In this document: positions 1 to 7,135 of the stretch, piece after piece
Numbering within the stretch: the first letter of the stretch is position 1
Layout of the letters: every line of letters begins with the position of its first letter
Origin: Leptospiraceae bacterium
GTDB lineage: Bacteria; Spirochaetota; Leptospiria; Leptospirales; Leptospiraceae
Assembly (NCBI GenBank): GCA_016711485.1
Contig: JADJSX010000015.1
Location: forward strand, 1-57,596
Direction: 5' to 3'
Length of the DNA: 57,596 nucleotides
Program-made: the position numbers and the translations under genes
Notes under the pieces: generated by a model
What the model was told of the DNA's origin: nothing
The model's database searches: none
What the model saw: only the letters and a program-made list of their open reading frames with translations

Positions 1-393
1 AAAAAATTAAAAACAATATGAAAAATAAAAGTAAAAAAATGAACGCGGAACCAGAAACATTTTTTCCTCAATTATTTGATCGCGATTTATATAAATTTAT
101 AATTGACCAAACAGTAATAATTGATTGGAAATTTTTTCTTACGATTCTTTAAAATTAAATAACCCTAACTCACCAATATTAGTATTGCTAGAATCTGAGA
201 TTAGTAATCTTCTGACCTATCGATTTGGGATAAAATAAAAAAACATGCAGGTGTTCCTTTTACGGGAAAAGATATAGATATTAATATAGTTTTACAAAAC
301 AAATTTCTAAAAATTAGATTCAATTGCAATTAGATTTCAAATGAATATTGAATCGAGTTTAATCGAAAAGATAGGTATACGATGGAACAGATA
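1..393 (+). pseudogene. 3' part of membrane protein gene, frameshifted copy
   Basis: This stretch matches the last 400 bases of the intact gene at 43238-43969, including the ending that gives Arg-Trp-Asn-Arg before TAA. Several single-base gains and losses in A and T runs break the frame. The window begins inside it, so the membrane-spanning first part is missing here. The damage is most likely sequencing error or drift in a second strain, because the other copy is clean. Confidence 0.75.
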
Positions 394-561
394 AAATTTA
401 GCGAAATAGAAGTCGGGACTCCAGTGTTGTTTAACGGTCATTATGCGCGTAAAACAAAAGTCAATGAAATTCATGTACCTAGATTGGGAGTCGATGGATT
501 TTTTGAAATTATGCCGGACGATTTTATAACGATATATGATAGCGAATTATACGAAAATTAA
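382..561 (+). CDS. Small hypothetical protein (59 aa)
   Basis: An uninterrupted 60-codon frame starting MEQIKFSEIEVG and ending IYDSELYEN. It overlaps the end of the preceding gene by 12 bases. The same length and frame recur at 43957-44136 with only silent or mild changes, which supports real coding. I do not recognise a family. Its place between tail-end genes and the lysis genes suggests a late gene. Confidence 0.65.
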   Translation: MEQIKFSEIEVGTPVLFNGHYARKTKVNEIHVPRLGVDGFFEIMPDDFITIYDSELYEN

Positions 562-593
562 AAATAACCAGGATTATAAAATAGAGGCAAACA

Positions 594-1271
594 ATGATTA
601 ACCAATTAAAATCACTATTTCAAAAAAAAGAATCAAAATCTATTCATGAGATACTGAAACCACATGAAGAAATTTTCAATAAAAAACCAATTGAAATTTC
701 ATTGCCAATTGTTTGCAACACTCAAAGAGATAACACAAAGTTTAATTTTATCCCTCCATCAAGTCAATGCGGGTATACTACTATTGCAATGGTATTTTCT
801 CAATTTATACCAGAAGCGAAAACGGATTTATTTATTTCTGATATTATAGTCACGTTCGAAAAGAATTTCGTAACCGGTAAGGGGTCTCGATTTGCCTTGA
901 CTATGGACAATCATGTTAAGATTTACCAATACTATATAGACAAATATAAACTAAACAAAGAGATAGTTTTTATACCGCAAGATGGAACGTTAGAAGATAT
1001 TATCAAAGGCTTACAATGTGGTAGTCCGGTTGGATTCTCTTGGATGCCTACCACAAGCGGTCATTATTCTGCAATCATTGGCTATTCAGAAATTAAAAAA
1101 TGTCTTGAAATTCATGACCCATGGGCTAAATTTGATTTTAGTAAAAAAAGGTATAGCAGTTTGACTGGTGCCAATAATTTACATTCGATAGACGATATAA
1201 CACCTTACATGAATAAATCGTCAAAGAGTAAAAAGGGTTATCGCTTAATCTACCTAAAGGACAAATCATGA
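594..1271 (+). CDS. C39-like cysteine peptidase, probable endolysin (allele 1)
   Basis: The 225-residue protein shows the signature of papain-like C39 peptidases: SQCGYTT with Cys59, SGHYSAIIGY with His157 and IHDPW with Asp175. Phages and bacteria use this fold to cut peptide bonds, including those in cell-wall cross-links. Small membrane proteins and a spanin candidate follow, so a cell-wall-degrading role at lysis is the best guess. No signal peptide is seen, so a holin would be needed for release. The equivalent place in the second copy (44362-44961) holds a different protein of the same fold, so this locus has been exchanged. Confidence is good for the fold and moderate for the lysis role. 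Confidence 0.7.
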   Translation: MINQLKSLFQKKESKSIHEILKPHEEIFNKKPIEISLPIVCNTQRDNTKFNFIPPSSQCGYTTIAMVFSQFIPEAKTDLFISDIIVTFEKNFVTGKGSRFALTMDNHVKIYQYYIDKYKLNKEIVFIPQDGTLEDIIKGLQCGSPVGFSWMPTTSGHYSAIIGYSEIKKCLEIHDPWAKFDFSKKRYSSLTGANNLHSIDDITPYMNKSSKSKKGYRLIYLKDKS

Positions 1272-1429
1272 GCGCATTGGATAAACTAAACAAACTTATA
1301 CTAAACTCAAAATATGTAAGTGAAAAAGATAAGTCGGATTACAGAAATAAAATAAAATTAGAGAATCCCATGAAGGATTTTTTGGAAGGATTTAAAAAGC
1401 ATGAAAACAATGATGTTTACAAAAAATGA
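1268..1429 (+). CDS. Small charged protein (53 aa) in lysis cluster
   Basis: Starts at an ATG overlapping the stop of the peptidase gene (ATGA) and overlaps the next gene by 29 bases. It is rich in Lys, Glu and Asp, begins MSALDKLNKLILN and has no membrane segment. The same frame is conserved at 45012-45173 with a few substitutions. Function unknown. Tight overlap with peptidase and holin candidate suggests co-translation. Confidence 0.55.
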   Translation: MSALDKLNKLILNSKYVSEKDKSDYRNKIKLENPMKDFLEGFKKHENNDVYKK

Positions 1430-1628
1430 TATTTGGAGAGTATTAGGTATTATTCTCTTAGTCGGTGGCCAATTCATGACTAAAGAATCTTTTTCTGGTT
1501 TCGGTGTCACATTAGAATCTAACCTAGTGCAAATAGTCGGTGCCACTTTATTATTACTCCCATTTGCACTTAGAGCCTACTCTCTAATCAAAAACAAAAA
1601 AGAATCTAATACAGATTCACAAGGGTAA
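1401..1628 (+). CDS. Two-span membrane protein, holin candidate (75 aa)
   Basis: The protein has a hydrophobic stretch at about residues 12-25 and a second at about 43-60, then a short Lys-rich charged tail. This is the size and shape of a class II holin, which forms the inner-membrane hole at lysis. It lies directly after a probable endolysin and before a spanin candidate. The call rests on shape and position, not on a recognised family. Nearly identical at 45145-45372. Confidence 0.5.
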   Translation: MKTMMFTKNDIWRVLGIILLVGGQFMTKESFSGFGVTLESNLVQIVGATLLLLPFALRAYSLIKNKKESNTDSQG

Positions 1629-1630
1629 TC

Positions 1631-1753
1631 ATGATCTGCGATTTTGGCGAAACTCGAATAAAAGAACTTGAAAAAGAAAACGCAAACTACAAAAAAGTTG
1701 CTGAAGATCTAGTCGTATTTGCGTTTGCAGCGGCTGAATTACGGGACTTGTAG
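1631..1753 (+). CDS. Short helical protein (40 aa)
   Basis: A 41-codon frame starting MICDFGETRIKELEKEN, just after the holin candidate. It is predicted helical with a heptad-like pattern. The second copy (45375-45497) keeps the frame while changing the last codons from CGG to CAG and TTG-TAG to TTA-TAA, as expected of a translated gene. Unknown role. Confidence 0.5.
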   Translation: MICDFGETRIKELEKENANYKKVAEDLVVFAFAAAELRDL

Positions 1754-1815
1754 AGGGGTAAATTCGGATTGCCCAAAAAATGCGAAGAACCGAAAAAAGA
1801 AAATGGAGACATGTT

Positions 1816-2217
1816 ATGAGATTCTTAGACTGGCTAAATGAAAATCCATATATTCTACTTATTGCAATTATACTAACATTCTGTTTACGATGTTCAGCCA
1901 CTCCAGAAGCCTCCACAGTTCGATTGCAAGAGCGTTCTGTATCTGTTATGGACGATTTAGATAAAGCGTCTAACGATTGTAAGACGGACGATTGTAAAGA
2001 AAGTTTGAAACGAGCGAAAGAGTTAATCAAAGATTCTCTCGAAATTGCAATCGACAAAGACTCTCAGATTCAATCCAAACAAAAACAAATCGATAACCAA
2101 TCATTCTATACAACCATCGGCAGAGGGGTTGTTTGGTGTATCGTTAGTTTACTAATCATAGGATTACTATTTATGTTTCGAAACCAAATTCTTACCGCAT
2201 TAAAATTACTCATTTGA
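1816..2217 (+). CDS. Unimolecular spanin candidate (133 aa)
   Basis: I start at the ATG at 1816, which follows GGAG, rather than further upstream. The protein has an N-terminal hydrophobic segment ending in a Cys-containing stretch (LTFCLRCSAT) that could be a lipobox, a helical charged middle, and a C-terminal membrane segment at about residues 107-125. A lipid-anchored N-terminus with a C-terminal membrane span is the layout of single-protein spanins, which join inner and outer membranes at lysis. The position last in the lysis cluster fits. A family match cannot be checked here. Nearly identical at 45559-45960. Confidence 0.5.
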   Translation: MRFLDWLNENPYILLIAIILTFCLRCSATPEASTVRLQERSVSVMDDLDKASNDCKTDDCKESLKRAKELIKDSLEIAIDKDSQIQSKQKQIDNQSFYTTIGRGVVWCIVSLLIIGLLFMFRNQILTALKLLI

Positions 2218-2240
2218 CTTTCCCCTCTTTTTCAATCGTG

Positions 2241-2268
2241 TGGAGGTAAAACTCCATGCGGTTTTTTT
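2241..2268 (+). terminator. Rho-independent terminator after lysis genes
   Basis: Stem TGGAG/CTCCA with a six-base loop, followed by TGCGG and seven T. It lies 24 bases after the spanin candidate and ends the late operon. The copy at 45984-46011 is the same. Confidence 0.75.
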
Positions 2269-2292
2269 CTGTCTTTTTTTATAAAGGTTTTA

Positions 2293-2315
2293 GCCTCGAA
2301 AGAGGCATTTTTATT
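2293..2315 (+). terminator. Second hairpin with T-rich tail
   Basis: GCCTC-GAAA-GAGGC hairpin followed by ATTTTTATTTT. It could back up the previous terminator. Its left arm can instead pair with 2399-2408, so it may switch between two folds. Confidence 0.55.
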
Positions 2316-2318
2316 TTC

Positions 2319-2347
2319 TTGACAAATTACATATTATCTGTTTAGTA
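2319..2347 (+). promoter_or_regulatory. Sigma70-type promoter
   Basis: TTGACA, 17-base spacer, TTAGTA. No gene follows for 350 bases, so it may transcribe a non-coding RNA or a long leader. The downstream part (2348-2598) contains ACTGTC at 2419 pairing with GACAGT at 2463 and no credible frame. Confidence 0.5.
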
Positions 2348-2598
2348 GACTCATGAGCAAAATATCAATTAACCACTAACTCCGTCTTTATAAAAAAACT
2401 TTCGAGGCGGAACCAAAAACTGTCTTGTTAGTCAAATTTGGAACTATAAGCCAATCTTCCAGGACAGTCTATTTTAATTCTCTTTTAAAATCTCACAAAA
2501 TCAATTTCAACCAATGATTCATTGACTATTTTCAATTCGATACTATACGCATGAGTATCAAAAAACATGTAAAAATAGCCGAAAATAGTGATTATTCA

Positions 2599-2657
2599 GT
2601 GTATATATCTACACGAAATTACGCAAAATTTATACATTTTTTACACAAAAAGTGTAA
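2599..2657. promoter_or_regulatory. Pair of operator-like inverted repeats
   Basis: GTGTA-N6-TACAC at 2599-2614 and TTACAC-N5-GTGTAA at 2641-2657 share the half-site TACAC. They sit just upstream of the promoter for a ribbon-helix-helix gene, a class of protein that often represses its own transcription through such half-sites. Confidence 0.55.
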
Positions 2658-2658
2658 T

Positions 2659-2688
2659 TTAGACTTGACATTAAATTAATAGTATAAT
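2659..2688 (+). promoter_or_regulatory. Early promoter before the ribbon-helix-helix gene
   Basis: TTAGAC, 18 bases, TATAAT, with the ATG only 12 bases after the -10 box and no Shine-Dalgarno sequence. A TTGACA at 2665 is too close to the -10 to be its partner. The predicted leader is about six bases, so the message is nearly leaderless. Confidence 0.55.
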
Positions 2689-2700
2689 AAATTAGTATTC

Positions 2701-2817
2701 ATGAAAACAACTAGACTAAGTTTAAAAACATGGCGGGAATTAAACCGACTGAAAAAATCACTAGGGCTTCATTCATTGGATGAAGTTATTAAATATTTGT
2801 TAGAGGGTAAAAAATAA
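2701..2817 (+). CDS. Ribbon-helix-helix regulator (38 aa)
   Basis: A short protein reading MKTTRLSLKTWRELNRLK and then a helix ending in EVIKYLLEGKK: one beta strand followed by two helices, the pattern of Arc/MetJ/CopG-type DNA-binding proteins. The inverted repeats just upstream are likely operators. Its stop directly abuts the next start codon (TAA-ATG). The second copy at 46444 has lost one A and is frameshifted. Confidence 0.6.
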   Translation: MKTTRLSLKTWRELNRLKKSLGLHSLDEVIKYLLEGKK

Positions 2818-3006
2818 ATGAGACTAGCACTTTATTTACTGAGTTATAAATTATGGTGTATTCGAATGGGTTTCGAGTTCGATTCAAGATCTGCCAATTC
2901 TGTATCGATTAATTATCGTAGTTTTCGCAGGACCTACTCAGGACGCAGAAACATGAACTACGGCATCAAAGAAGTAATTAAATATTTAAGAAAGGGAGAA
3001 AATTAA
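2818..3006 (+). CDS. Small basic protein (62 aa)
   Basis: Starts at the base after the regulator's stop. The last 16 residues (YGIKEVIKYLRKGEN) resemble the end of the preceding ribbon-helix-helix protein (EVIKYLLEGKK), hinting at a partial duplication. The N-terminal part is aromatic and basic. Identical in the second copy. Unknown function. Confidence 0.5.
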   Translation: MRLALYLLSYKLWCIRMGFEFDSRSANSVSINYRSFRRTYSGRRNMNYGIKEVIKYLRKGEN

Positions 3007-3671
3007 ATGGATAACAAAAAATATTATTCAGGCAATCAATAAGGCAATTATCGAAATGCCTGCAATTAGTAAAGACTCAAAAAATCAACAAGGCTGGAAT
3101 TTCCGGTCTATTGATTCTATTATTGACTATTGCAGAAAAATAATTGCAAATAATGGTTTAGTGATTATACCCGAAACGTTAGTTGCAAACTCCAAAGTTG
3201 ACCTAATCGAAAAACAGGACTGGAAAACAAAAGAGATTCGAGTTAGTAGATTAACAACGTCTAACGTATTAGTAAAATATCAAATTTATCATGTGTCAGG
3301 CGAAATGATAATTGCTATATTGCCTGGAGAGTCTCAGGACTATGCAGACAAATCTTTATCGCAAGCGGAAACATTCGCTTTCAAATCAATGCTATCTAAG
3401 GTATTTTTATTAGGATTCGAAGAAGACGCGGATGCTAAACATACAGATACTAGCACGCCAAAAGCAGAACCAAAAAAAAGAAACTGTGGATAATTCAGTT
3501 TTACCACGAATTGAAAAAAAATTCAAAACATTGCCAGAGGCTGAAAAACTCACATTCCTAGTGAACGCACAAAAAAAACTTGAGACTGAAAACCAAGACG
3601 CGGTTGACTATCAAAAAGCATTTGATTGGATTGTCGCTGAAAAAAATAAATTAATTGTAGGAGCAAAATAA
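3007..3671 (+). CDS. ERF-family single-strand annealing protein (frameshifted here)
   Basis: ERF proteins pair complementary single strands during phage recombination. Recognisable parts are GWNFRSIDSIIDYC near residue 30 and GESQDYADKSLSQAETFAFK near 110, followed by LLGFEEDADA. Single-base A insertions near 3021 and 3479 break the frame. The second copy (46749-47410) is intact through both places but shifts near its own end, so the true protein is about 220 residues. The SSB gene follows with a one-base overlap, a typical pairing of annealing protein and SSB. Confidence 0.8.
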
Positions 3672-4033
3672 TGGATTTAAACAAAGTAATTTTAGTATGC
3701 AGACTAACGCGAGACGCAGAATGTAAAACGATAGGCGAAACCAATATTGCCAATTTTTCAATCGCATACTCTACAGGGTTCAGGGACAAAAAAAAATCGA
3801 ATTACATTGACTGTGTAGCATTCGGGAAAACTGCCGACGTGGTTTCTAAATACACAAAAAAAGGTTCTCAAATTGCTATCGAGGGGAGTCTTGAACAGGA
3901 CTCATGGGATAGCCAAGATGGAAAAAAGAATTATAAAACGAAAATTAGAATTGCTTCTTTACAATTGTTAGGCAGTAAAGACGGTCAACCGGCTAATACT
4001 GATAATACTCCATCAGAGGACGACGTTTTTTAA
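3671..4033 (+). CDS. ssb: Single-stranded DNA-binding protein
   Basis: A 120-residue OB-fold SSB. It has the start MDLNKVILVCRLTRDAE, the NYIDCVAFGKTADVVSKYTKKGSQIAIEGSL core, and a short acidic tail ending DDVF, which in SSBs recruits partner proteins. The start overlaps the stop of the annealing-protein gene. It protects replicating phage DNA. The second copy has two extra bases near the end that alter the tail, so this copy has the more believable C-terminus. Confidence 0.9.
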   Translation: MDLNKVILVCRLTRDAECKTIGETNIANFSIAYSTGFRDKKKSNYIDCVAFGKTADVVSKYTKKGSQIAIEGSLEQDSWDSQDGKKNYKTKIRIASLQLLGSKDGQPANTDNTPSEDDVF

Positions 4034-4190
4034 TTAAGCGAAAATTAACAACAAAGACTATGTAAATTCTGCATAGTCCCACATCCGAAATACTAGATAA
4101 TCGGGAGTATATTAATTGCGTAGCTTGTGATTCTCAGATAGAACATTCTAGACTATCTGAGATGAGAACAAAAAAGAGAGAGGGATTATT

Positions 4191-4415
4191 ATGGCAACTT
4201 TTAATTTTGGGAATAAAAAAGATGAGATCGAAAACATTCTATCTGACATTGATTCTGAGTGGGATAAAATGACCAACAGAATTGATGATCTTGAAAATGA
4301 AAATGAAGAGCTCAAAGAAAAAGTAACTGAGCTAGAAAATGAAAATGAAGAGCTCAAAGAAAAAGTAACTGAGCTAGAAAATGAGATTGAAGAATTAAAA
4401 AATGGGGAGAAATAA
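4191..4415 (+). CDS. Leucine-zipper-like coiled-coil protein (74 aa)
   Basis: Good ribosome site (GAGAGGG) before ATG. After about 25 residues the protein becomes a pure coiled coil built from a 14-residue unit (ENENEELKEKVTEL) repeated in tandem. The unit count differs between the copies: the one at 47932-48123 has lost most of one unit. Likely an oligomerisation or adaptor protein. The 150 bases before it (4034-4190) hold a hairpin-rich stretch and no clear gene. Confidence 0.6.
   Translation: MATFNFGNKKDEIENILSDIDSEWDKMTNRIDDLENENEELKEKVTELENENEELKEKVTELENEIEELKNGEK
4290..4379 (+). repeat. 42-base tandem repeat inside coiled-coil gene
   Basis: Two near-exact units of 42 bases starting at a CTTGAAAATGAA/CTAGAAAATGAA point, encoding two 14-residue zipper units. 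The second copy has a contracted version, so the repeat is unstable or mis-assembled. Confidence 0.7.
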
Positions 4416-4416
4416 A

Positions 4417-5216
4417 ATGAACATTACAAAAATACAAAATAAATTACCAGAATTCATTAAAAAGAAACTAACGCCTGTTATCTACAATCAACAAGTGATT
4501 ATCGTTAATTCAGAGAATGATTTAAAAAAAGGGAAAGAGATTTTGAAAGAAATTAAAACAGTATCAAAATCATTCTCTGATTACATTGACCCAATCAAAA
4601 CAATGTTTTTTGAAACTCACAAAATGATTACTGCTTTCGAAAAAGAACATCTTGCTAAAGGCAAATTGATTGCTGACCAACAAGATGCAGAAAACTCAGA
4701 TTATAATAGACGCGTTTTCGATTGCCAGAAAAACAAGAAAACTATTTGAAAGAATTTAATTCAAACATTGCAAAAATGGAGCAAATCATTGCACAAGGGA
4801 AATTGAATTTCGAGACTGGACTAAATCAAAGATTTGCAAAACAAGAACTTGAAAAAATTCAATCTTTAAATGTTCCAATTGCTGAAAAAATTGATGCTAT
4901 CGAAGAGGCTAGAAAAGAAGTTGAAAAACCTGTTGAGGTTGTAATTGTCCCGCAGATTGAAAAGCCAATTGAAAAAATCATTCTCAAAAAAGACGAAAAA
5001 AAAGAAGTCCGCAGCTATTACATTACAGATGAAAAAAGGCAATTGATAGAATCCTTTTGAGTATGTCGAAGCAACAAAAAGAGACGACAAAGACGCTGTA
5101 AATTTTTGGAAAGGGTTATTATCTATTAGCCTTTCAAAAAAGACATTAATGAGGCATTCAAAAACGAAGAGTTTAAAGCCTTGGATTTTGTATCTTACAA
5201 AAGCGAATGGAAATAA
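4417..5216 (+). CDS. Early coiled-coil phage protein, DUF1351-like (frameshifted here)
   Basis: The intact version is at 48125-48928 (267 aa); here single-base losses near 4735, 5037 and 5140 split it. It is a long helical protein with a Lys/Glu-rich middle and a C-terminal part ending DFVSYKSEWK. Its place directly after ERF and SSB and its helical layout resemble the phage family DUF1351, whose function is unknown, but I cannot confirm membership. Confidence 0.6.
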
Positions 5217-5223
5217 AAATAAC

Positions 5224-5251
5224 TGCCTCTTAGGCTAATGTCTAAGAGGCA
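5224..5251 (+). terminator. Strong hairpin between early genes
   Basis: Perfect 10-base stem TGCCTCTTAG/CTAAGAGGCA with an 8-base loop. There is no T run after it, so it may act as a processing or attenuation hairpin rather than a full terminator. Also present at about 48935-48962. Confidence 0.5.
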
Positions 5252-5267
5252 AATTGATGGATAAAAA

Positions 5268-5630
5268 ATGAGTGCAAAAAAAGAATACCTAGAAACAAAA
5301 ACAGAATTACAAAATCTATACAAAGAAACCAAAACACCAGAGTATGAAAAATTTACTCTTTTAAATCAGAGAATCGAAAAATTAGAACGCAATTTACAAG
5401 TGTTATCCGTTGGCGTGAGAATGGAAATTAAAAAAGATTTCATTCAATCTCACAATTTAGAAAATGCTTTTTATTTTGACGGCAGTGTAAAATTTGAATT
5501 CAGTCATATTGAATTAATGAATGATAATGATTTCAAAATTCAATCTATTGTATTTCGTGCTGAATCGGATGGTTACGAAGCAGCAAGAACTAAACATTTT
5601 TCACCTGAAAATTTACCGAGGTTACAATAA
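5268..5630 (+). CDS. Hypothetical early protein (120 aa)
   Basis: N-terminal half is a coiled coil (ETKTELQNLYKETKT, RIEKLERNL), C-terminal half is mixed. No family recognised. The stop overlaps the next start (TAATG). The copy at 48980-49338 carries two single-base losses that break its frame, while this copy is whole. Confidence 0.6.
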   Translation: MSAKKEYLETKTELQNLYKETKTPEYEKFTLLNQRIEKLERNLQVLSVGVRMEIKKDFIQSHNLENAFYFDGSVKFEFSHIELMNDNDFKIQSIVFRAESDGYEAARTKHFSPENLPRLQ

Positions 5631-5782
5631 TGGATACCCTACACAAACGAATAGCATATTTACGACAAGCAATCGAAGTCTGTCAAGACAATGACACGTT
5701 AGCCGATCTTGACACACAATTACAAGATGCAGAAGACGAACTCTTACTAATCGAAATGGAGAAAGAAAATGATAGTAACTAA
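5630..5782 (+). CDS. Small acidic helical protein (50 aa)
   Basis: Begins MDTLHKRIAYLRQAIEV and ends EMEKENDSN. It is translationally coupled, with one base of overlap with the gene before and 14 bases with the gene after. The identical frame is at 49338-49490. Unknown function. Confidence 0.55.
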   Translation: MDTLHKRIAYLRQAIEVCQDNDTLADLDTQLQDAEDELLLIEMEKENDSN

Positions 5783-5930
5783 CTCCGCAATTGAAACATT
5801 GCTATTAAAAATTAAGGATTTATGGCAAGAAATTTATTTGAGTGGCAAAGATGAATTTGCTATGGAGAACATTATCAGACTTGCACAAATCAGAGAACAC
5901 GAAGCAGCTATTAGGGAGTTAGAAAGATGA
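5769..5930 (+). CDS. Small helical protein (53 aa)
   Basis: Begins MIVTNSAIETLLLKIKDLW. In the second copy (49477-49635) the sequence differs by many silent changes and a few conservative ones, a good sign of real coding. Its last 30 bases are duplicated just downstream here but not in the second copy. Confidence 0.55.
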   Translation: MIVTNSAIETLLLKIKDLWQEIYLSGKDEFAMENIIRLAQIREHEAAIRELER

Positions 5931-5966
5931 ATTTTAGAACACGAAGAAGCTATATGGGAGTTAGAA
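5895..5966 (+). repeat. 42-base local duplication
   Basis: The 30 bases starting GAACACGAAGCAGCT at 5895 recur with three changes at 5937-5966. This adds an extra start region before the next gene. The second copy has only one unit. Confidence 0.65.
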
Positions 5967-5968
5967 TA

Positions 5969-6289
5969 ATGAATTTTAAAACAGTATACCAAGACATGAA
6001 ATCCTATTCAGAGTTCACCGTAAAAACGTTAGTCGATAAGTACAAAATTACAAGAGCGTATTCGAATATGATTATTAAGCGGCTATCACTACACGGCATG
6101 ATTGAGAAAAAAGGCTCTGTGTTTTCGGACGCAGGGCATGAAATGTATGTCTATCGGACGATTAGTGATACTCAATGCAGAAGTTGCAAAACAAAAGACG
6201 TCAGGCTATATCAGCATAACATGTGTGCTAACTGCCTACACTATCGTTTCAAGAAATCAGTAAATTTAATTAACATGATTAGGGGCTAA
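5969..6289 (+). CDS. Winged-helix plus zinc-ribbon protein (106 aa)
   Basis: An N-terminal helix-turn-helix (TVKTLVDKYKITRAYSNMIIKRLS) and wing are followed by CRSCKTKD and CANC, a four-Cys zinc site at about residues 71-89. I choose the start at 5969 because the second copy (49635) begins at the same point without the upstream duplication. Probably a small DNA-binding regulator of the early region. Confidence 0.65.
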   Translation: MNFKTVYQDMKSYSEFTVKTLVDKYKITRAYSNMIIKRLSLHGMIEKKGSVFSDAGHEMYVYRTISDTQCRSCKTKDVRLYQHNMCANCLHYRFKKSVNLINMIRG

Positions 6290-6338
6290 TATGTTTTATG
6301 CCTATGGACATGTAATGACAAAAGAGGAGAAGGTAAAA

Positions 6339-6566
6339 ATGCCAAGAAAGAAAAAAGATGTAAAAGATATAAAGGACTGGAGAACGAAAGACAAATATTT
6401 ATTGTTTATCCAGGAGAAAAAAACAGTAACAAAAATGGACTTAGTAAGACGATTCATGATTAATGATGCAACTGCTGGCAGAATTTTAAACGCGTTCACA
6501 AAAACTGGTAAATGCGTATTACTCGAACGTGGTGGCCAAGAGACTGGAGTTTGGAGTATTGTATGA
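6339..6566 (+). CDS. Small winged-helix protein (75 aa)
   Basis: GAGGAG lies ten bases before ATG at 6339, so I prefer it to the ATG at 6291. Core: KTVTKMDLVRRFMINDATAGRILNAFTKTG, a helix-turn-helix followed by a wing. The next gene starts in the ATGA overlap. In the second copy a TGG to TGA change at 50035 truncates it. Confidence 0.6.
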   Translation: MPRKKKDVKDIKDWRTKDKYLLFIQEKKTVTKMDLVRRFMINDATAGRILNAFTKTGKCVLLERGGQETGVWSIV

Positions 6567-6697
6567 ACTTAGTTAAAAAGCGATACCGAGAACTAATGAA
6601 AATTCACGGTAAAAAATACGATAAAAGAGTATTAGAAATTTTATCAAAAGAATTTAAAATGTCGGTGCTTGACATTGACTTGATTTTAAGTGTATGA
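6563..6697 (+). CDS. Small helical protein (44 aa)
   Basis: Begins MNLVKKRYRELMKIHGK and ends VLDIDLILSV. It overlaps both neighbours by four bases (ATGA), so three genes are translationally coupled. The second copy has this gene (50220-50354) plus a diverged paralogue right after it. Confidence 0.6.
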   Translation: MNLVKKRYRELMKIHGKKYDKRVLEILSKEFKMSVLDIDLILSV

Positions 6698-6978
6698 AAA
6701 AAATAAAACTCACACAGGGTAAATATGCGTTAGTCGATAACGAAGATTACGAGAGACTTTCTGAAATAAAATGGGCGGCTGAAAAATGTTCTAAGTCTGA
6801 AAATTATTACGCAAGAAATCGGCGCTTAAATATAAAAATGCACAGGTTAATTATGGGACTCGATGCAAGCAGCCCTCTAGTGGTCGACCATGTAAGACAC
6901 AATACATTAGATAACCGGAAAGAATTTTTGAGAGTTTGCACAAGAGCTGAAAATAATAGGAATCGAAAGAAAAAATAG
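6694..6978 (+). CDS. HNH homing-type endonuclease (94 aa, short form)
   Basis: Typical layout of phage HNH proteins: KLTQGKYALVDNEDYERL at the start, then YARNRR, MHRLIMG, and the catalytic VDHVRHNTLDNRKEFLRVCT. Usual members are 150-180 residues with a DNA-binding C-terminus. This one stops just after the HNH core, so it may nick weakly or need a partner. Identical in both copies (50493-50777), while the DNA directly after it differs completely. HNH genes often mark such exchange points. Confidence 0.8.
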   Translation: MKKIKLTQGKYALVDNEDYERLSEIKWAAEKCSKSENYYARNRRLNIKMHRLIMGLDASSPLVVDHVRHNTLDNRKEFLRVCTRAENNRNRKKK

Positions 6979-7041
6979 TTTACAAAAAATCATAAGCGAA
7001 AATAATAAAAACGTTGCATTCAATCTTATCTCTACATGAGA

Positions 7042-7121
7042 ACGGATTGACACCCCTCGGAAGGTGAAAAACTCCTTGGTTCATTGACCGCCAAGGAGTG
7101 CAACAAAATCCGTAGGTCAAT
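7042..7121 (+). ncRNA. Pseudoknotted leader RNA before the GIY-YIG gene
   Basis: An outer stem ACGGATT/AATCCGT (7042-7048 with 7107-7113) encloses a small hairpin (CACC/GGTG) and a strong nine-pair hairpin ACTCCTTGG/CCAAGGAGT (7071-7079 with 7091-7099). The loop of the strong hairpin contains ATTGACC, which is fully complementary to GGTCAAT at 7115-7121, five bases before the AGGAG ribosome site. That gives a pseudoknot positioned to control translation of the gene at 7136. I do not recognise a known riboswitch class. Confidence 0.6.
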
Positions 7122-7135
7122 AAAAAGGAGTCAAA

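Larger units (their letters stand above)
2274..2408. repeat. Two interleaved inverted repeats in the intergenic gap
   Basis: TTTTTTTATAAAG at 2274-2286 is the exact reverse complement of 2386-2398, and GCCTCGAAAG at 2293-2302 is the exact reverse complement of 2399-2408. The order X-Y-X'-Y' would give a pseudoknot rather than a simple hairpin. The segment lies between the lysis terminator and the early genes and is kept in the second copy. Confidence 0.6.

Noticed and set aside
7042..7121. HDV-type or pistol ribozyme for the pseudoknotted RNA
   Set aside because: The order of stems does not match the nested double pseudoknot of HDV nor the pistol consensus.
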